From UBA6059 sp965227155 (lineage in GTDB: Bacteria; Bacteroidota; Bacteroidia; Cytophagales; Cyclobacteriaceae): a stretch of 64,000 nt of DNA. Numbering within the stretch: position 1 is the first letter of the stretch; each line of letters opens with the position of its first letter. Positions 12,085 to 22,300 of this stretch are shown here, one piece after another. Made by a program: the position numbers and the translations under genes. The notes beneath the pieces were generated by a model, which was given only the letters and a program-made list of their open reading frames with translations, had not been told where the DNA came from and did no database searches. The DNA is taken from contig OZ245731.1 in NCBI GenBank assembly GCA_965227155.1, positions 4,960,001 to 5,024,000 on the forward strand. Direction: 5' to 3'.

Positions 12085-13485
12085 CTATTCTCTGATTATA
12101 CCCCGCTCATTGGTTTTCATAAGCGTGATCATCGTATTACCATTTTCGAAATTAACGGTACCTAGCACCATTAAATCTCCATTTGCCAACTGAATTACAT
12201 CATTGGAAACGTCATCTTCTTGGCCACCATAATTAAATACTCTATTGTTGTTAACAGTTAAATCCTGATTTAAGCCCATAATCAACATATCTGTTCCTCT
12301 ATCAACTTCAGTGCCTCCAACACTATTGAGTTGAGTTTGTACTGCACCTGTCACAATGTATTCTCCTCTACTGGTTCTAAGTATAGAAGACCCTCTAGAG
12401 CTGGCAAATGCAGTATTTTCTCCATTTGCACTTGTGGATACATTCAGCTCTCCTTCTAATGATTCTTTTCCAGTAGCTGTACGTTGATAGATAAAGGCAT
12501 TATTGGATCCATTATTCGACAAGATGGTAAAACCATTACCATCTTCTATAAAATCTACCGGAGCATCTACAATATTCAAGTTGCTTGAATTTTCACTACC
12601 AAAAATCTCAGTGGTAAAAGTTTGCCCTTCAAAATCAAGCAAAGTGAAGAAAATATTTTGTCCGCCAAGCTGCTCATCATTTTCGTTAAAGGCAGACCTT
12701 GATGTTGTTCCCATTACAGCTATCTGTTCATTTGCAGTAATGATTATTCCTAATCCAACCTCTGATTCAGGGTATCCAAATACATGTGATAAAGAATCAC
12801 TGGGGTTATTTGGATCATCTAAAAAATTACCATCATTGTCTAATAGTAGGACCCATGCATCATTAATATCTGTATCTTCATTAAAGACAGTTTTATCAGT
12901 AGCCACATTATTAGTGCTACCAGCAATGGCATAACCGCCTGTGATTGTAGCTATATCCCAAAATTCATGGTTACCTATCCTTTCAAAAGTGGCACCATTC
13001 GGACCCACCAAATCAAAGTTTTCCTGACCATAAAACTGGAATCCACCATCACCAAAAGCATTGTTAAGACTTAAGTCAGCATTCACCTTCATGATAAAGC
13101 CTCGTCTTATCAGGTCACCATTAGCGTTAGTTCTTACTTGAGTTCCTACTACAACATAATTACCAGATGGATCTTCCAAAAATTTGTGCGCATTGTAGGT
13201 AGCATCGCTACTTTCCGGGTAGGCATTGTCTAACAATAGAGTACCTACACTATCCATTCGATAAAGCGTTATCTGATTCGTTGTGGCACCACCGAAGGTC
13301 CTTTGTCCTAAGACTGTTACTCCACCAGCACTGGAATTGATGATTTGGATACCCTCGTCGAGTCCATTTCTACCATAATATTTAACATAGGTTGCCCCTG
13401 GCTCAATTTCATCATCTACTGATGGTGTACATCCGAAAAAGAAGAATAAAGTGCAGAAGGATAGGCAGTATATAAGCTTTAGCAT
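12085..13485 (-). CDS. Predicted lipoprotein with repeated beta-propeller-like motifs (466 aa)
   Basis: The N-terminus is a lipoprotein signal: a hydrophobic run ending FFFFGC at residues 14-19, making Cys19 the likely lipidated residue. The rest contains recurrent motifs of the type GGYAIAGSTNN and DAWVLLLDNDGN, and again GDLMVLGTVNFENGN near the C-terminus. These repeats are seen in secreted Bacteroidota proteins thought to fold as beta-propellers. No catalytic motif is visible. The gene begins 16 bp after the barrel protein gene ends and lies 66 bp before the giant adhesin gene, so co-expression is likely. I infer an envelope role, perhaps in anchoring or assembling the adhesin, without direct evidence. 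Confidence 0.8.
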   Translation of the reverse strand: MLKLIYCLSFCTLFFFFGCTPSVDDEIEPGATYVKYYGRNGLDEGIQIINSSAGGVTVLGQRTFGGATTNQITLYRMDSVGTLLLDNAYPESSDATYNAHKFLEDPSGNYVVVGTQVRTNANGDLIRRGFIMKVNADLSLNNAFGDGGFQFYGQENFDLVGPNGATFERIGNHEFWDIATITGGYAIAGSTNNVATDKTVFNEDTDINDAWVLLLDNDGNFLDDPNNPSDSLSHVFGYPESEVGLGIIITANEQIAVMGTTSRSAFNENDEQLGGQNIFFTLLDFEGQTFTTEIFGSENSSNLNIVDAPVDFIEDGNGFTILSNNGSNNAFIYQRTATGKESLEGELNVSTSANGENTAFASSRGSSILRTSRGEYIVTGAVQTQLNSVGGTEVDRGTDMLIMGLNQDLTVNNNRVFNYGGQEDDVSNDVIQLANGDLMVLGTVNFENGNTMITLMKTNERGIIRE

Positions 13486-13501
13486 AGTGAGTGCTTCTTA
13501 A

Positions 13502-14605
13502 CTATTTAATTTTTTTCGGATTATAGAATGATTTGACATAACCAAGAGAAAACATAATAGAATTCATGCCAAAATCGTCATCTACAATGCCTGCTGAGAA
13601 TAATCTATCTTGTTGCTGAATGTTGGTTGTTCCTACATTTTCAGCATCACCATAAGCAGGTACAACTGGATAACGTTGACCAGGCACAACTACACTAGTC
13701 ATACCACTTACATATCTGATCTCTGCGTTAATGAAATCTACACCCACCTTATACTTTAGACCAACTCCACCTAATGCCGAAAGATTTACTTGTTCCCTGT
13801 TTCCGGTTGCCACTAAATCTATGCCGTCGGTTGTAACAGCTCCTCTTGTAGCTTGCTCGGATGTAGAAAGCAGATAGTTTGATGAAAGTCCACCAAAAAC
13901 ATAGGGATAAAATTTTCCAAGGGGGTAAAATGCCCTTACCATAGCCGTACCATCAAGCCAATTTTGATTTTCTATTACCTGACTTACCCCTTCGGCTGCA
14001 TTGTCAGCAGGAGTTGGTGCTTGCTCAAAACCAAATTCACTTTGAGCATAGCTAAATGCTCTCCGATGGTAACCAACACTTAAAACTCCTTCAAAATATT
14101 GCAGAAACTCCCTTTCCACAGATAATTCAGCACCAAATCCAACCTCCTGTTGATATGTCTTGGTTTCGGTATAAGCAAGGGAGTTTGTATTAAAAGCAGT
14201 AACTACATTGGCTTCACTAAGATTTCCTACAGCTCTCAATCCTATTCTGAATATTGGCTTGGTGCGAAATTTATTGTAGAGAAATATGAATTCAGCCGGA
14301 TCAAGCACTGGATCATAAGCATGCTCCGGATCCGCCTTTAGCAGATTAATCATGCTCTCCTCAGCACGCTGCTCATCATCATTAAAGATATAAACCAGCG
14401 TTAGTAGTTTGTGTGCTCGAATGGTCTCCTCTTTTGAAAACTCTCCCCTACGCAAACAAGCATCTAATAGACCAGGTATTCCCTGCAACAAACCTGCAGT
14501 ATAACGGTCTTCCGCCTGATTTAGGTTCTGTGTACAGTTGGAAGATTGCGCTGCCAACTGCCCCACCAAAAACAATCCAAGTAAGAATATAAAGGTTCTC
14601 TTCAT
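13502..14605 (-). CDS. Outer-membrane beta-barrel protein with N-terminal helical (TPR-like) region (367 aa)
   Basis: A signal peptide (MKRTFIFLLGLFLVGQLAAQ) is followed by an alpha-helical segment at about residues 25-110 with two cysteines and a TPR-like pattern (AHKLLTLVYIFNDDEQRAEE, then PAEFIFLYNKF). From about residue 115 the sequence alternates in the manner of transmembrane beta-strands, with typical strands GAELSVEREF, YPYVFGGLSSNYL and SIMFSLGYVKSFY. It resembles the broad outer-membrane beta-barrel families of Bacteroidota but I do not recognise a named member. It starts 6 bp after the STAND gene stop and ends 16 bp before the lipoprotein gene, so translation is probably coupled. 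It may act as an outer-membrane partner of the adhesin, which is inference. Confidence 0.82.
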   Translation of the reverse strand: MKRTFIFLLGLFLVGQLAAQSSNCTQNLNQAEDRYTAGLLQGIPGLLDACLRRGEFSKEETIRAHKLLTLVYIFNDDEQRAEESMINLLKADPEHAYDPVLDPAEFIFLYNKFRTKPIFRIGLRAVGNLSEANVVTAFNTNSLAYTETKTYQQEVGFGAELSVEREFLQYFEGVLSVGYHRRAFSYAQSEFGFEQAPTPADNAAEGVSQVIENQNWLDGTAMVRAFYPLGKFYPYVFGGLSSNYLLSTSEQATRGAVTTDGIDLVATGNREQVNLSALGGVGLKYKVGVDFINAEIRYVSGMTSVVVPGQRYPVVPAYGDAENVGTTNIQQQDRLFSAGIVDDDFGMNSIMFSLGYVKSFYNPKKIK

Positions 14606-14611
14606 AATTGC

Positions 14612-17600
14612 TTATTGCTCTTCGGTTGGGCGACCATATTCATCACAAGTGATTTCGTAGGTGATATCCTCACCCACATATTGTGCCCACTCAGTATCAT
14701 TCATATTTCTTGAAACCCCTTCATTACCACATATTTGCGCAGCAAACTCATCAGGTTTTGTAGGCCAAAGCCTCATTTGCGCATCAGCCGAAGCGGTTAC
14801 CAAATGTTCGTTATCAGGGCTAAAGCTAACCGACCAAACCCAGTTTTGGTGATCATCCAATACTGTAGGAAGGTCATTCAAGTAATCTATAGTCCACACG
14901 TTCACACTTTTATCCCAGCTGGCAGTGGCCATCAATTTGCCATTATCGCTAAACGCGATATCCATGACTCTTGCTGTATGGTTTGATAAAGTTCGGATTT
15001 CCTCTTCAGCCTCCACATCATACAATACCACGTTACCTAATAAGTCACCAAAGGCAAGTATTTTCCCGTCAGGACTGAAAGCTGCAGAATAAATGGCCTC
15101 ACCATCTTTTACTACTATTTTCTTAGGTTCGTCTTCAGGGTTTTCCAGGTTCCATAGGGTGATTTCTCCACTCTCATTACCTGCCGCCAAATATTTACTA
15201 TCCTCAGAAATGGCTAGCGCTTTCACCTCAGTATTATTCTGACCTATCGTCGTTACCTTATTATTAAAATCACTTCGCTTGATGGAACCATCGGCACCTA
15301 CAGATATAAATCCACTGTTGTCAGGCATGAAAACAAGATCAAAAACCTGACCGCTATGTGCAGTGACAGTAGTAGGTGGATTATCGGGATTCTGAAGGTT
15401 GTAAAGCATTACACCTTCATTTTCATTACCACTACCGGTACCAATAGCAAGGTATTTTTCATCAGGGCTGATACCCACTACACGATTGATGTTATTTTGC
15501 TCTACCAGTACTTTAAAGTCGCGATTTTCGGATTTTATATCCCAAACAAGGATTTGCCCGTCGCTACCGGCAGAGTAAACCTTGTCACCTGTTTGATTAT
15601 AAGTAACTGATCTTACTCCTTCTTTATGACCTGACCACCAGTTGATTGAATCACCCACTAGTCCTTTAAGTGCATCATAAACACCTGCATAAATATCACC
15701 ATTGTAGTCTTTGCCTTCATCCTGGTATTCTTTGTAGAAGTCATAAGCCTGCTTGGCCACCAATGCTTTCAGCTCGTTATTATTTCTAATGCCTTTTGAC
15801 TTAATCGCCATAGATTGAGCAACAGCCTGATACCTTAATCGCTCTGCAGCCAGCCTGGCTTCTTCAGCTGCCGTCTGTGCTTCTACAGCCTGCTCCCTAG
15901 CCTTCTCTGCCTCTTGTCTTTGTTGTTCTGCAATTCGCTGAGCTTCAACCGCTTCCTCCTGAGCTGCTACCGCATTTCTACGTTGCTGTTCAGCAATATC
16001 AGCTTGTCTCTGTGCTTCGAGAGCTGCCTCTTCTGCCAATTTCTGTTGCCTTTCCGCTTCTGCAGCAGCTGCTACTGCTTCTGCGGCACTCTTATTGGCT
16101 TGTTCCGAAAGCCGTTCTGCACGTTCTTTTTCAGCCTCTGCCTGCTTTTGTGCTTCAATCGCAGCTGCGGCTTGCTTATCCGCCTCAATGGATCTTGTAA
16201 ATGCAAATACCACAAGGAATAATGTTACAATAGCGAAAATCGCAGATACAAGAGCGATAATTCTCGATCTTCGAAGCTGTCTCTTCTGTAATAGCTCCTT
16301 ATTGTACTGCTCTGTATCGTAGGCTTTCTTGGAAGTTTCCAGGAAAACCATCGTACGCTCAAAAGCAGGATCATATCGCTGCCCCCATACTAATGTAGGT
16401 TTGTTTTCCTCTTGCCAGTTCAATGCAAGCTGCAAGTCGGGCATTTTCCATAAACCAGCCTTTCCTTCCTGATATCTTTCAGCAGCCTCGGATAGCTTGA
16501 GGTACATCTCAGCTGATCTGGATTCCTCCTCTAGCCATGCTTTTAGCCTGGTCCAAATACGCATCAAACTTTCGTGCGAAATATCAGCAACTGATTCGGA
16601 AGTTAATCTAATGCCGTATGGTGGCATTAAAAGTGACCTACCCGGTTGGCGGAATTTGTTTACCACACGGATTACCTCATCCTCATTCACTCCGGCAATA
16701 GCCGCCATGGTTTCAACCTTGGTCGGTCTTCGTATACCGCTATTGTCTCTTTTTTCTGTGAGGGCCTTAAACATTACCTCACAAATCTCTTTTTCTCGCT
16801 TGCTTAATGAATCATAAGCCTCATTGGCGTGCTGGGAAAGTGCCTCACGTAGTGTTCCTATGGCATTGTAGTTCTCAATATCCATAGGGTCTTCATCTTT
16901 TCTGTGATCTACCCAATGTTGCCAGGTACGCATAAGCGCGTGCTGTAGAATAGGCAATTGATCGGGGTTATCCCCTACATCATTGAGTAGCTGTTGCACC
17001 AATCGCGGTGCAATTTTTCCACCACCAACAGCAACTGGTCCTTCAATAGCCAGCCTCTTTTGATCCCTGGTCATCTGCGGAATGAGATAGTGGCTATCAT
17101 TGATCATCTGGGTCAGATCAGGAAATTGCGCACAATCTCCAATAAAGTCAGATCGCATAGTTAGCGCTACATATATCGGTTGATCAAATTGATGTACCGC
17201 TTCTAATAATAAATTTACAAATGCTGATGACTCATCTAATTCAGATGAAGTGGATTCAAGCCTTCTAAACCGGAATAATTCCTCAAACTGGTCAATAAGT
17301 ATAAGTACATTCTCATGTTCAGAGGCTCTTATTTGCTTTACTGCTTCCACCAAACCCAAAGAACTACTGCGTAGTACAGTAGCCATGATTGTCTTACGGA
17401 TCAGTTTTTCTTCATTATCCAGCTGATTATACGCCTTGTCTTTGAGCAATAAGGACTCTGCAAGGTTATCGATCGGCCCTCCACCCGGTCTCGCGACTAC
17501 AATTCGCCAGGTAGAGCCTGCCTGAGTCATGAAACCACCATAGAGTGTAGGAATAAGCCCACAATACATGAGCGAGGATTTTCCGCTACCTGAGGCTCCT

Positions 17601-17782
17601 AATACGCCCACAAACTTATTTTCAGCCAGTTTGACCAAGAGTTCATCGCTTTGCCCCTCTCTACCAAAAAATAGGTGGGCTTCCTCGATACCAAATGGTC
17701 TCAATCCTGGGAACGGATTTACTATGTCGGAAATATCTCCAACACCCTGACCTTTTACTGATTTAATGTCTTTTTCGCTCAT
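14612..17782 (-). CDS. STAND-family NTPase with transmembrane helix, coiled coil and WD40 propeller (1056 aa)
   Basis: The N-terminus carries the signature of the nSTAND1 group: NPFPGLRPFGIEEAHLFFGR at residues 22-41, a Walker A loop GASGSGKSS at 62-70 and a Walker B strand ILIDQFEE at about 161-168. A winged-helix-like segment follows, with ISHESLMRIWTRLKAWLEEE at about 401-420. Residues about 508-528 form one hydrophobic helix. A long Ala/Glu/Gln-rich coiled coil runs from about 532 to 650, and WD40 repeats from about 690 to 1010 (for example GSDGQILVWDIKS-like ends). STAND proteins are ATP-driven switches that oligomerise on sensing a signal through their repeats. The membrane helix suggests inner-membrane tethering, with the NTPase and propeller on opposite sides or both tethered by a hairpin; topology is uncertain. 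It begins 2 bp after the TIR-like gene ends. The signal sensed is unknown. Confidence 0.92.
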   Translation of the reverse strand: MSEKDIKSVKGQGVGDISDIVNPFPGLRPFGIEEAHLFFGREGQSDELLVKLAENKFVGVLGASGSGKSSLMYCGLIPTLYGGFMTQAGSTWRIVVARPGGGPIDNLAESLLLKDKAYNQLDNEEKLIRKTIMATVLRSSSLGLVEAVKQIRASEHENVLILIDQFEELFRFRRLESTSSELDESSAFVNLLLEAVHQFDQPIYVALTMRSDFIGDCAQFPDLTQMINDSHYLIPQMTRDQKRLAIEGPVAVGGGKIAPRLVQQLLNDVGDNPDQLPILQHALMRTWQHWVDHRKDEDPMDIENYNAIGTLREALSQHANEAYDSLSKREKEICEVMFKALTEKRDNSGIRRPTKVETMAAIAGVNEDEVIRVVNKFRQPGRSLLMPPYGIRLTSESVADISHESLMRIWTRLKAWLEEESRSAEMYLKLSEAAERYQEGKAGLWKMPDLQLALNWQEENKPTLVWGQRYDPAFERTMVFLETSKKAYDTEQYNKELLQKRQLRRSRIIALVSAIFAIVTLFLVVFAFTRSIEADKQAAAAIEAQKQAEAEKERAERLSEQANKSAAEAVAAAAEAERQQKLAEEAALEAQRQADIAEQQRRNAVAAQEEAVEAQRIAEQQRQEAEKAREQAVEAQTAAEEARLAAERLRYQAVAQSMAIKSKGIRNNNELKALVAKQAYDFYKEYQDEGKDYNGDIYAGVYDALKGLVGDSINWWSGHKEGVRSVTYNQTGDKVYSAGSDGQILVWDIKSENRDFKVLVEQNNINRVVGISPDEKYLAIGTGSGNENEGVMLYNLQNPDNPPTTVTAHSGQVFDLVFMPDNSGFISVGADGSIKRSDFNNKVTTIGQNNTEVKALAISEDSKYLAAGNESGEITLWNLENPEDEPKKIVVKDGEAIYSAAFSPDGKILAFGDLLGNVVLYDVEAEEEIRTLSNHTARVMDIAFSDNGKLMATASWDKSVNVWTIDYLNDLPTVLDDHQNWVWSVSFSPDNEHLVTASADAQMRLWPTKPDEFAAQICGNEGVSRNMNDTEWAQYVGEDITYEITCDEYGRPTEEQ

Positions 17783-17784
17783 GA

Positions 17785-19284
17785 CTATTTGACAAGTTTA
17801 TCCAGGAAGGGTTCGATGTGTTCCGGCTTAAACCCGCCGTTGTTACCCAATACCATGGCATTGTTTTTTTGAAATTGTTTCAGATCTAACTCTGGCTTTT
17901 GGCCCTCTAGATAGACTGCTTTTACTTTATAAGGTTTGACCCTGCCAAACCCGGGTGCCTTCAGCAAATCCTGAAGTTTAGTTTTAATCCAATCTTCACT
18001 TGCCCTTCCATAATAGATGATGCTGGCATCGCATCTCCTTAAATTTTCCTGATGTACATATCTGATATCTGCAAGATCACCTTCATAAATCGGAGATACC
18101 ACACCAAAACCTTTATCTTCCAGATAAGTCATTAGTGGTTTGGAACCATCCAAATCCAATTTATCGCAAATTAGATAGATAAGATTTTCATCATCTTTCC
18201 TATCAATTTTGTAGTCACTTTCATGGGTTTTAAAACGACCACCAGTAACTAACTCCTCCCTGATAATGGATTTAAATTCTTGAAGGGTTATTTGAAGTAC
18301 CTCTGCTTCATCATGACTTGCGGCATCACTTTTCAAATCCTCAATGAATATCTTCTGTCGCTCGGATACATTTTTCAAATCAGGAGATAACCAAACTAAT
18401 CGGCTGAACTTTAAAGAATCATCTGATTTTTGTCTTGAAGCTATAATCTCCTTCAAATGTTCATCAGCAATACGATTTTGAATATCAACCACTGATAAAT
18501 CACTACCCTTTGGTTTATATCCGTAATCCTCCCCTATCAAGTGGATGGATAATCTACATTTGGCCAGATCTTCTCTGACCATTTTATCTAAAGAAGATAC
18601 TTCTTTGGGCAAATTATGCTCTGGCAGAACCCTGTATCCATGCCTCAATAGTTCTCTTTTGATGATATCCCTTTGAATAACCATATCAACACCGGAGCTA
18701 GCGAGGTAAACAGTCTTATCACGCTCTATCTCGGTTATCTCCTCTGCTGAAAGCTCATTATTAGCTTTCATTAAAACCTGATTGATATCGTAAGCCATAT
18801 CAACCATTTTAAGCCAATAACCACGTTCGGCATCAGAACCAAAAAACCGTTCGTAAATCTGCGGCTCACCGGTCAAAGGATCAATATGATAAAAATCGTA
18901 AGGTAGAATATCCTCCAATTCGGGCAGAAATTCATCTACATCTTCAGGGAATTTAATGACCTTGAAAACACGTGAATGCCCTTCAATCATCAAATTATCA
19001 TTACGCTCTAGGTTGGAAATATAGCTCTTTACTGTACTAATAAAAGATTCATTGCGGGTTGCTGAAGGAGATAATATTAGTAAGACTATGCCTGCATTTT
19101 CAAGATCTGTAGTGGTAAGCGCTTCATCACTAATTGACTTCAAATGAAATTGCTTATCACTAATTTGAGTCGTAAGCGTCCTTAGGAAGCGCTCAAAATT
19201 AGTTACCCAGCCCTTTTCACCGCCTTTCAGCAGTTCATCATCTTTTTGAGTATAGGCAATTAATATATCGTTTTCAAAATTCAT
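17785..19284 (-). CDS. TIR-like / DUF4062-like protein, probable partner of the STAND NTPase (499 aa)
   Basis: Three Rossmann-like segments can be seen. Residues 1-130 open with NDILIAYTQKDDELL, as TIR-2 type domains do, and continue to a strand GIVLLILSPSA. Residues about 190-330 contain TVYLASSGVDMVIQRDIIKR and CRLSIHLIGEDYG, the pattern of DUF4062 proteins that often sit next to STAND or NB-ARC modules. Residues about 365-480 form a second TIR-like segment (LIYLICDK, then CDASIIYYG). I cannot assign a catalytic glutamate for NAD hydrolysis with confidence, so the protein may be a scaffold and not an enzyme. There is no signal peptide or membrane segment, so it is cytoplasmic. The gap to the STAND gene is 2 bp, which strongly supports joint function. 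Confidence 0.82.
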   Translation of the reverse strand: MNFENDILIAYTQKDDELLKGGEKGWVTNFERFLRTLTTQISDKQFHLKSISDEALTTTDLENAGIVLLILSPSATRNESFISTVKSYISNLERNDNLMIEGHSRVFKVIKFPEDVDEFLPELEDILPYDFYHIDPLTGEPQIYERFFGSDAERGYWLKMVDMAYDINQVLMKANNELSAEEITEIERDKTVYLASSGVDMVIQRDIIKRELLRHGYRVLPEHNLPKEVSSLDKMVREDLAKCRLSIHLIGEDYGYKPKGSDLSVVDIQNRIADEHLKEIIASRQKSDDSLKFSRLVWLSPDLKNVSERQKIFIEDLKSDAASHDEAEVLQITLQEFKSIIREELVTGGRFKTHESDYKIDRKDDENLIYLICDKLDLDGSKPLMTYLEDKGFGVVSPIYEGDLADIRYVHQENLRRCDASIIYYGRASEDWIKTKLQDLLKAPGFGRVKPYKVKAVYLEGQKPELDLKQFQKNNAMVLGNNGGFKPEHIEPFLDKLVK

Positions 19285-19352
19285 GCTGACTGAAGCAACT
19301 TTGGTTATGGTGGATTATCTAATTTATGAAAAATCTATTCTCAAAGAAAAAT

Positions 19353-22300
19353 TTATGCAAATACTGATTCTAAAATCTCTTCTTCTGGCTCAAAATCCTG
19401 TTCAAGATCATTGATCACATGAATCATGCATTCAACCAATTCTATATGTTCACTCATAATATTAAATAGATCTTCCTTTCTTATAAATAATACAGTACTT
19501 TCTTCCTCAGTGATCACAGACCCTACGTGCCTATCAGCATAAACAATAAGCTTATCCCCAATAATAGCTTTCGGGCCCAATTTTCTATCTTTTTCACCTT
19601 CCCGCACCAGTTTTGCGCTTCCTGTGCTTATGATATACACAGGGGCATCACCGTTGGTATTTTCATCTATTAGAACATGACCGGCTTGGACCTTCATCTC
19701 GTCGAAAAACTCCGCAAACTCAATAATCACTTCACCTGGCACATATCTGAATTCCTCCATTTTTTTGATGAAGATAGCCTTCTCAATATCAAGCATTTTT
19801 TGATGATAGTCATCATCTCGGGTATAAACCGGAGGTAATATTTCCTTATCTAGCATTTTCTTCACACCGGGCTTTAGCCTTCGGGTATGATAATGATAAG
19901 CACTTTGGTCTAGTTTGTAAATTACCGCAGCTGCAGTTTGCCTTAGGAAATGATCAGGATTGAAAAGGTTTGCAATTAGATCATAATCAATTTGATCAAC
20001 AGGCATTTGGCTTACCCTCCACAATGACAAACCTTTTGTCCATCTATTGATATGATTGTAGTCTCTATTTAAAACTTGTAATAGCAAATCTCGATAGTCC
20101 TCAAAAGACTCAGGTGGATAATTATTTCTAAGCCTCGCAAGACGTTGTTCATTATCCAAATCATCAAGGATTGGTACGATTCGTTGCTTCATATCTTCAT
20201 CAATGAACAAATCCAACATTTCAACAGCGAATGTAATCGACTCAGTAGTACCTACTTTTACGTTTTCCTTTACCAGCTCAATACTTTGTGGGTCAAAGGT
20301 CATTGACAGCAACATGAAGATGTCATCATAGTTCTGACGGTTCTCTTCCACAAAAGCCTCATGAATCATATCATCAAGCGGCGTTTCAAGCTCAAGCTCA
20401 CTTTGCGTCTTGATGTTCCACGCTACATCACCTATTTCATTTTGGATAGCCAGTTTTATTCTGGATGCCTGGAAATCTTTGGCTTCAAAGCCAATATAGC
20501 TTAAGGATAATAGCAGTTCGGTGATTATTTTCCTATCGGGATAGTCTATTTTCTTCCATAGCAGATCAATCGCCTCTTTTCCTCCAATTTTTCCATAAAG
20601 CTGGATGATCCGCAACATGGTAACAAAATGCTGATTCGTCTTATAAAAAGCCGTATCTATGGTATGGAATACTGCTGAACCATTCGCAACCAAAGCACTG
20701 GCAGCAGCATTAGAATAAGTAGGTATATGTAGGTTTTCTACAAGTATTGGCCAAAGTTCGGACATACGGGTTTTCCCGGCGGAAATCATCGCTGCCAACC
20801 TTACCCTACTATTGATATCACGCATTAGTTCCTTCAAAAAAGGAATCAACTTTTCATTCTCAATCTTAGAAAGAAGCCGTGCTGCATAGATCCTTTCTTC
20901 AGCATTGGTAGACCTCACTAAAGGCCTGATGCTGTTGTAGTTAACCTCAAATTCAGCAGCCTCCTTTAATCTCTTAACACAAGATTTGGCTTCTGTAAGC
21001 ACTTCTTCATCCTTCTCATTTTTCCCTGCTCTCTTAATAATTTCTATAGCAGAAAAAGCAAGTACTTCTTCGAGTTTATTGTAAGCGTACTTTCTTATTT
21101 CAGGATAAGGAGATTTTAACTGATCCAATAAGGCGAATTCTAATTGAATAGGATCCATCTTTTCCAGCAGTTTTAACGTAGTAACAATACGCTCCTCATC
21201 TCTGGATTTTAATTCCTTTAATAGGATATTGGTGGTATTGTGTTCATTTTTCTGGGCAAGACCTTTTTGTTTCAGATCTCCTTTCCTGGATTCTAGTGAA
21301 CTCCTCAAAGTATTCTTATATTCTGTAAAAACTTTGCCTGCGAAGACAATTACAAGCACAGCTAATCCAAGAATAACATAACTGTAATGAATCAACTCAA
21401 AGAAGGCTAATAAACCTAATCCAATTTGTATTATACCAGCTGCCAATACTGCAAACTGGTTTACTACACCTTCAATAATGTTTTGAGCATTAAATCTTAT
21501 TTTAGAAGGTAATGGCAGGAAGAATAATTTAAACGCTGGATTTTCCAATGAATCTTTAATGGACGATGTGAAGAGCTTCGCCATTACATTAAAAATGAAG
21601 AAGAATAGGTAATCATCTGTTTTAGTCTCATATCCATAAAAATGTCCAGAGAAAATTACCCCAGCCGTCCAAAATAGCAATATTAAAGGCATTACTCTCA
21701 AAGAGAATTTCAAGCCGTATTCTTCAATAATTCTGTCATTGAAGAAAGACTGAAATATAAAAACGAAAATCATTGTGGTAGCCTCGAAGAAGGATAAAAA
21801 CTTAGCCAACTCCTGCTCATCGGGGTACATTGTCTCTGCAGCAGTGTAAAATGTATAATCCACAAAGACACTGGCACCCATAGAAACTATCAAAAACAAA
21901 GACATCCATTTGAAATATTTGTTTTTGTATAGATCACTGTAGGATATATCCTCCTCCTTGGCATTTTTATCATCATAACCTAAAACAGGCTTCTTAGTGG
22001 CTGCATCAACATTAAATGATTTAACTATCCAAAGCGTAAAGAAGAAAATACCAAAAGATGATAATGCTGCTACCAGCAAAAGGTCATACGTCTCATTAAT
22101 TACATAATCGATAAGCAAAGGAATAGAAAAGAATGCGAGGATCGTTGCGGACAACTGTCCGGTATCTATACCGCCAACGATACGTTTATTTTGTCGCAAG
22201 TCGAATATTCTGCCAAATAGCCCCCAAAAGGTCAAATACTGAATAGCGACTATTGGACCAATCATTACAAACAAAACGAATGGCAGCCAATCGTAAAAAG

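Noticed and set aside
12503..12934. 143-codon plus-strand ORF
   Set aside because: Antisense to the lipoprotein gene, which has a lipobox and repeat motifs; the antisense product has no recognisable feature.
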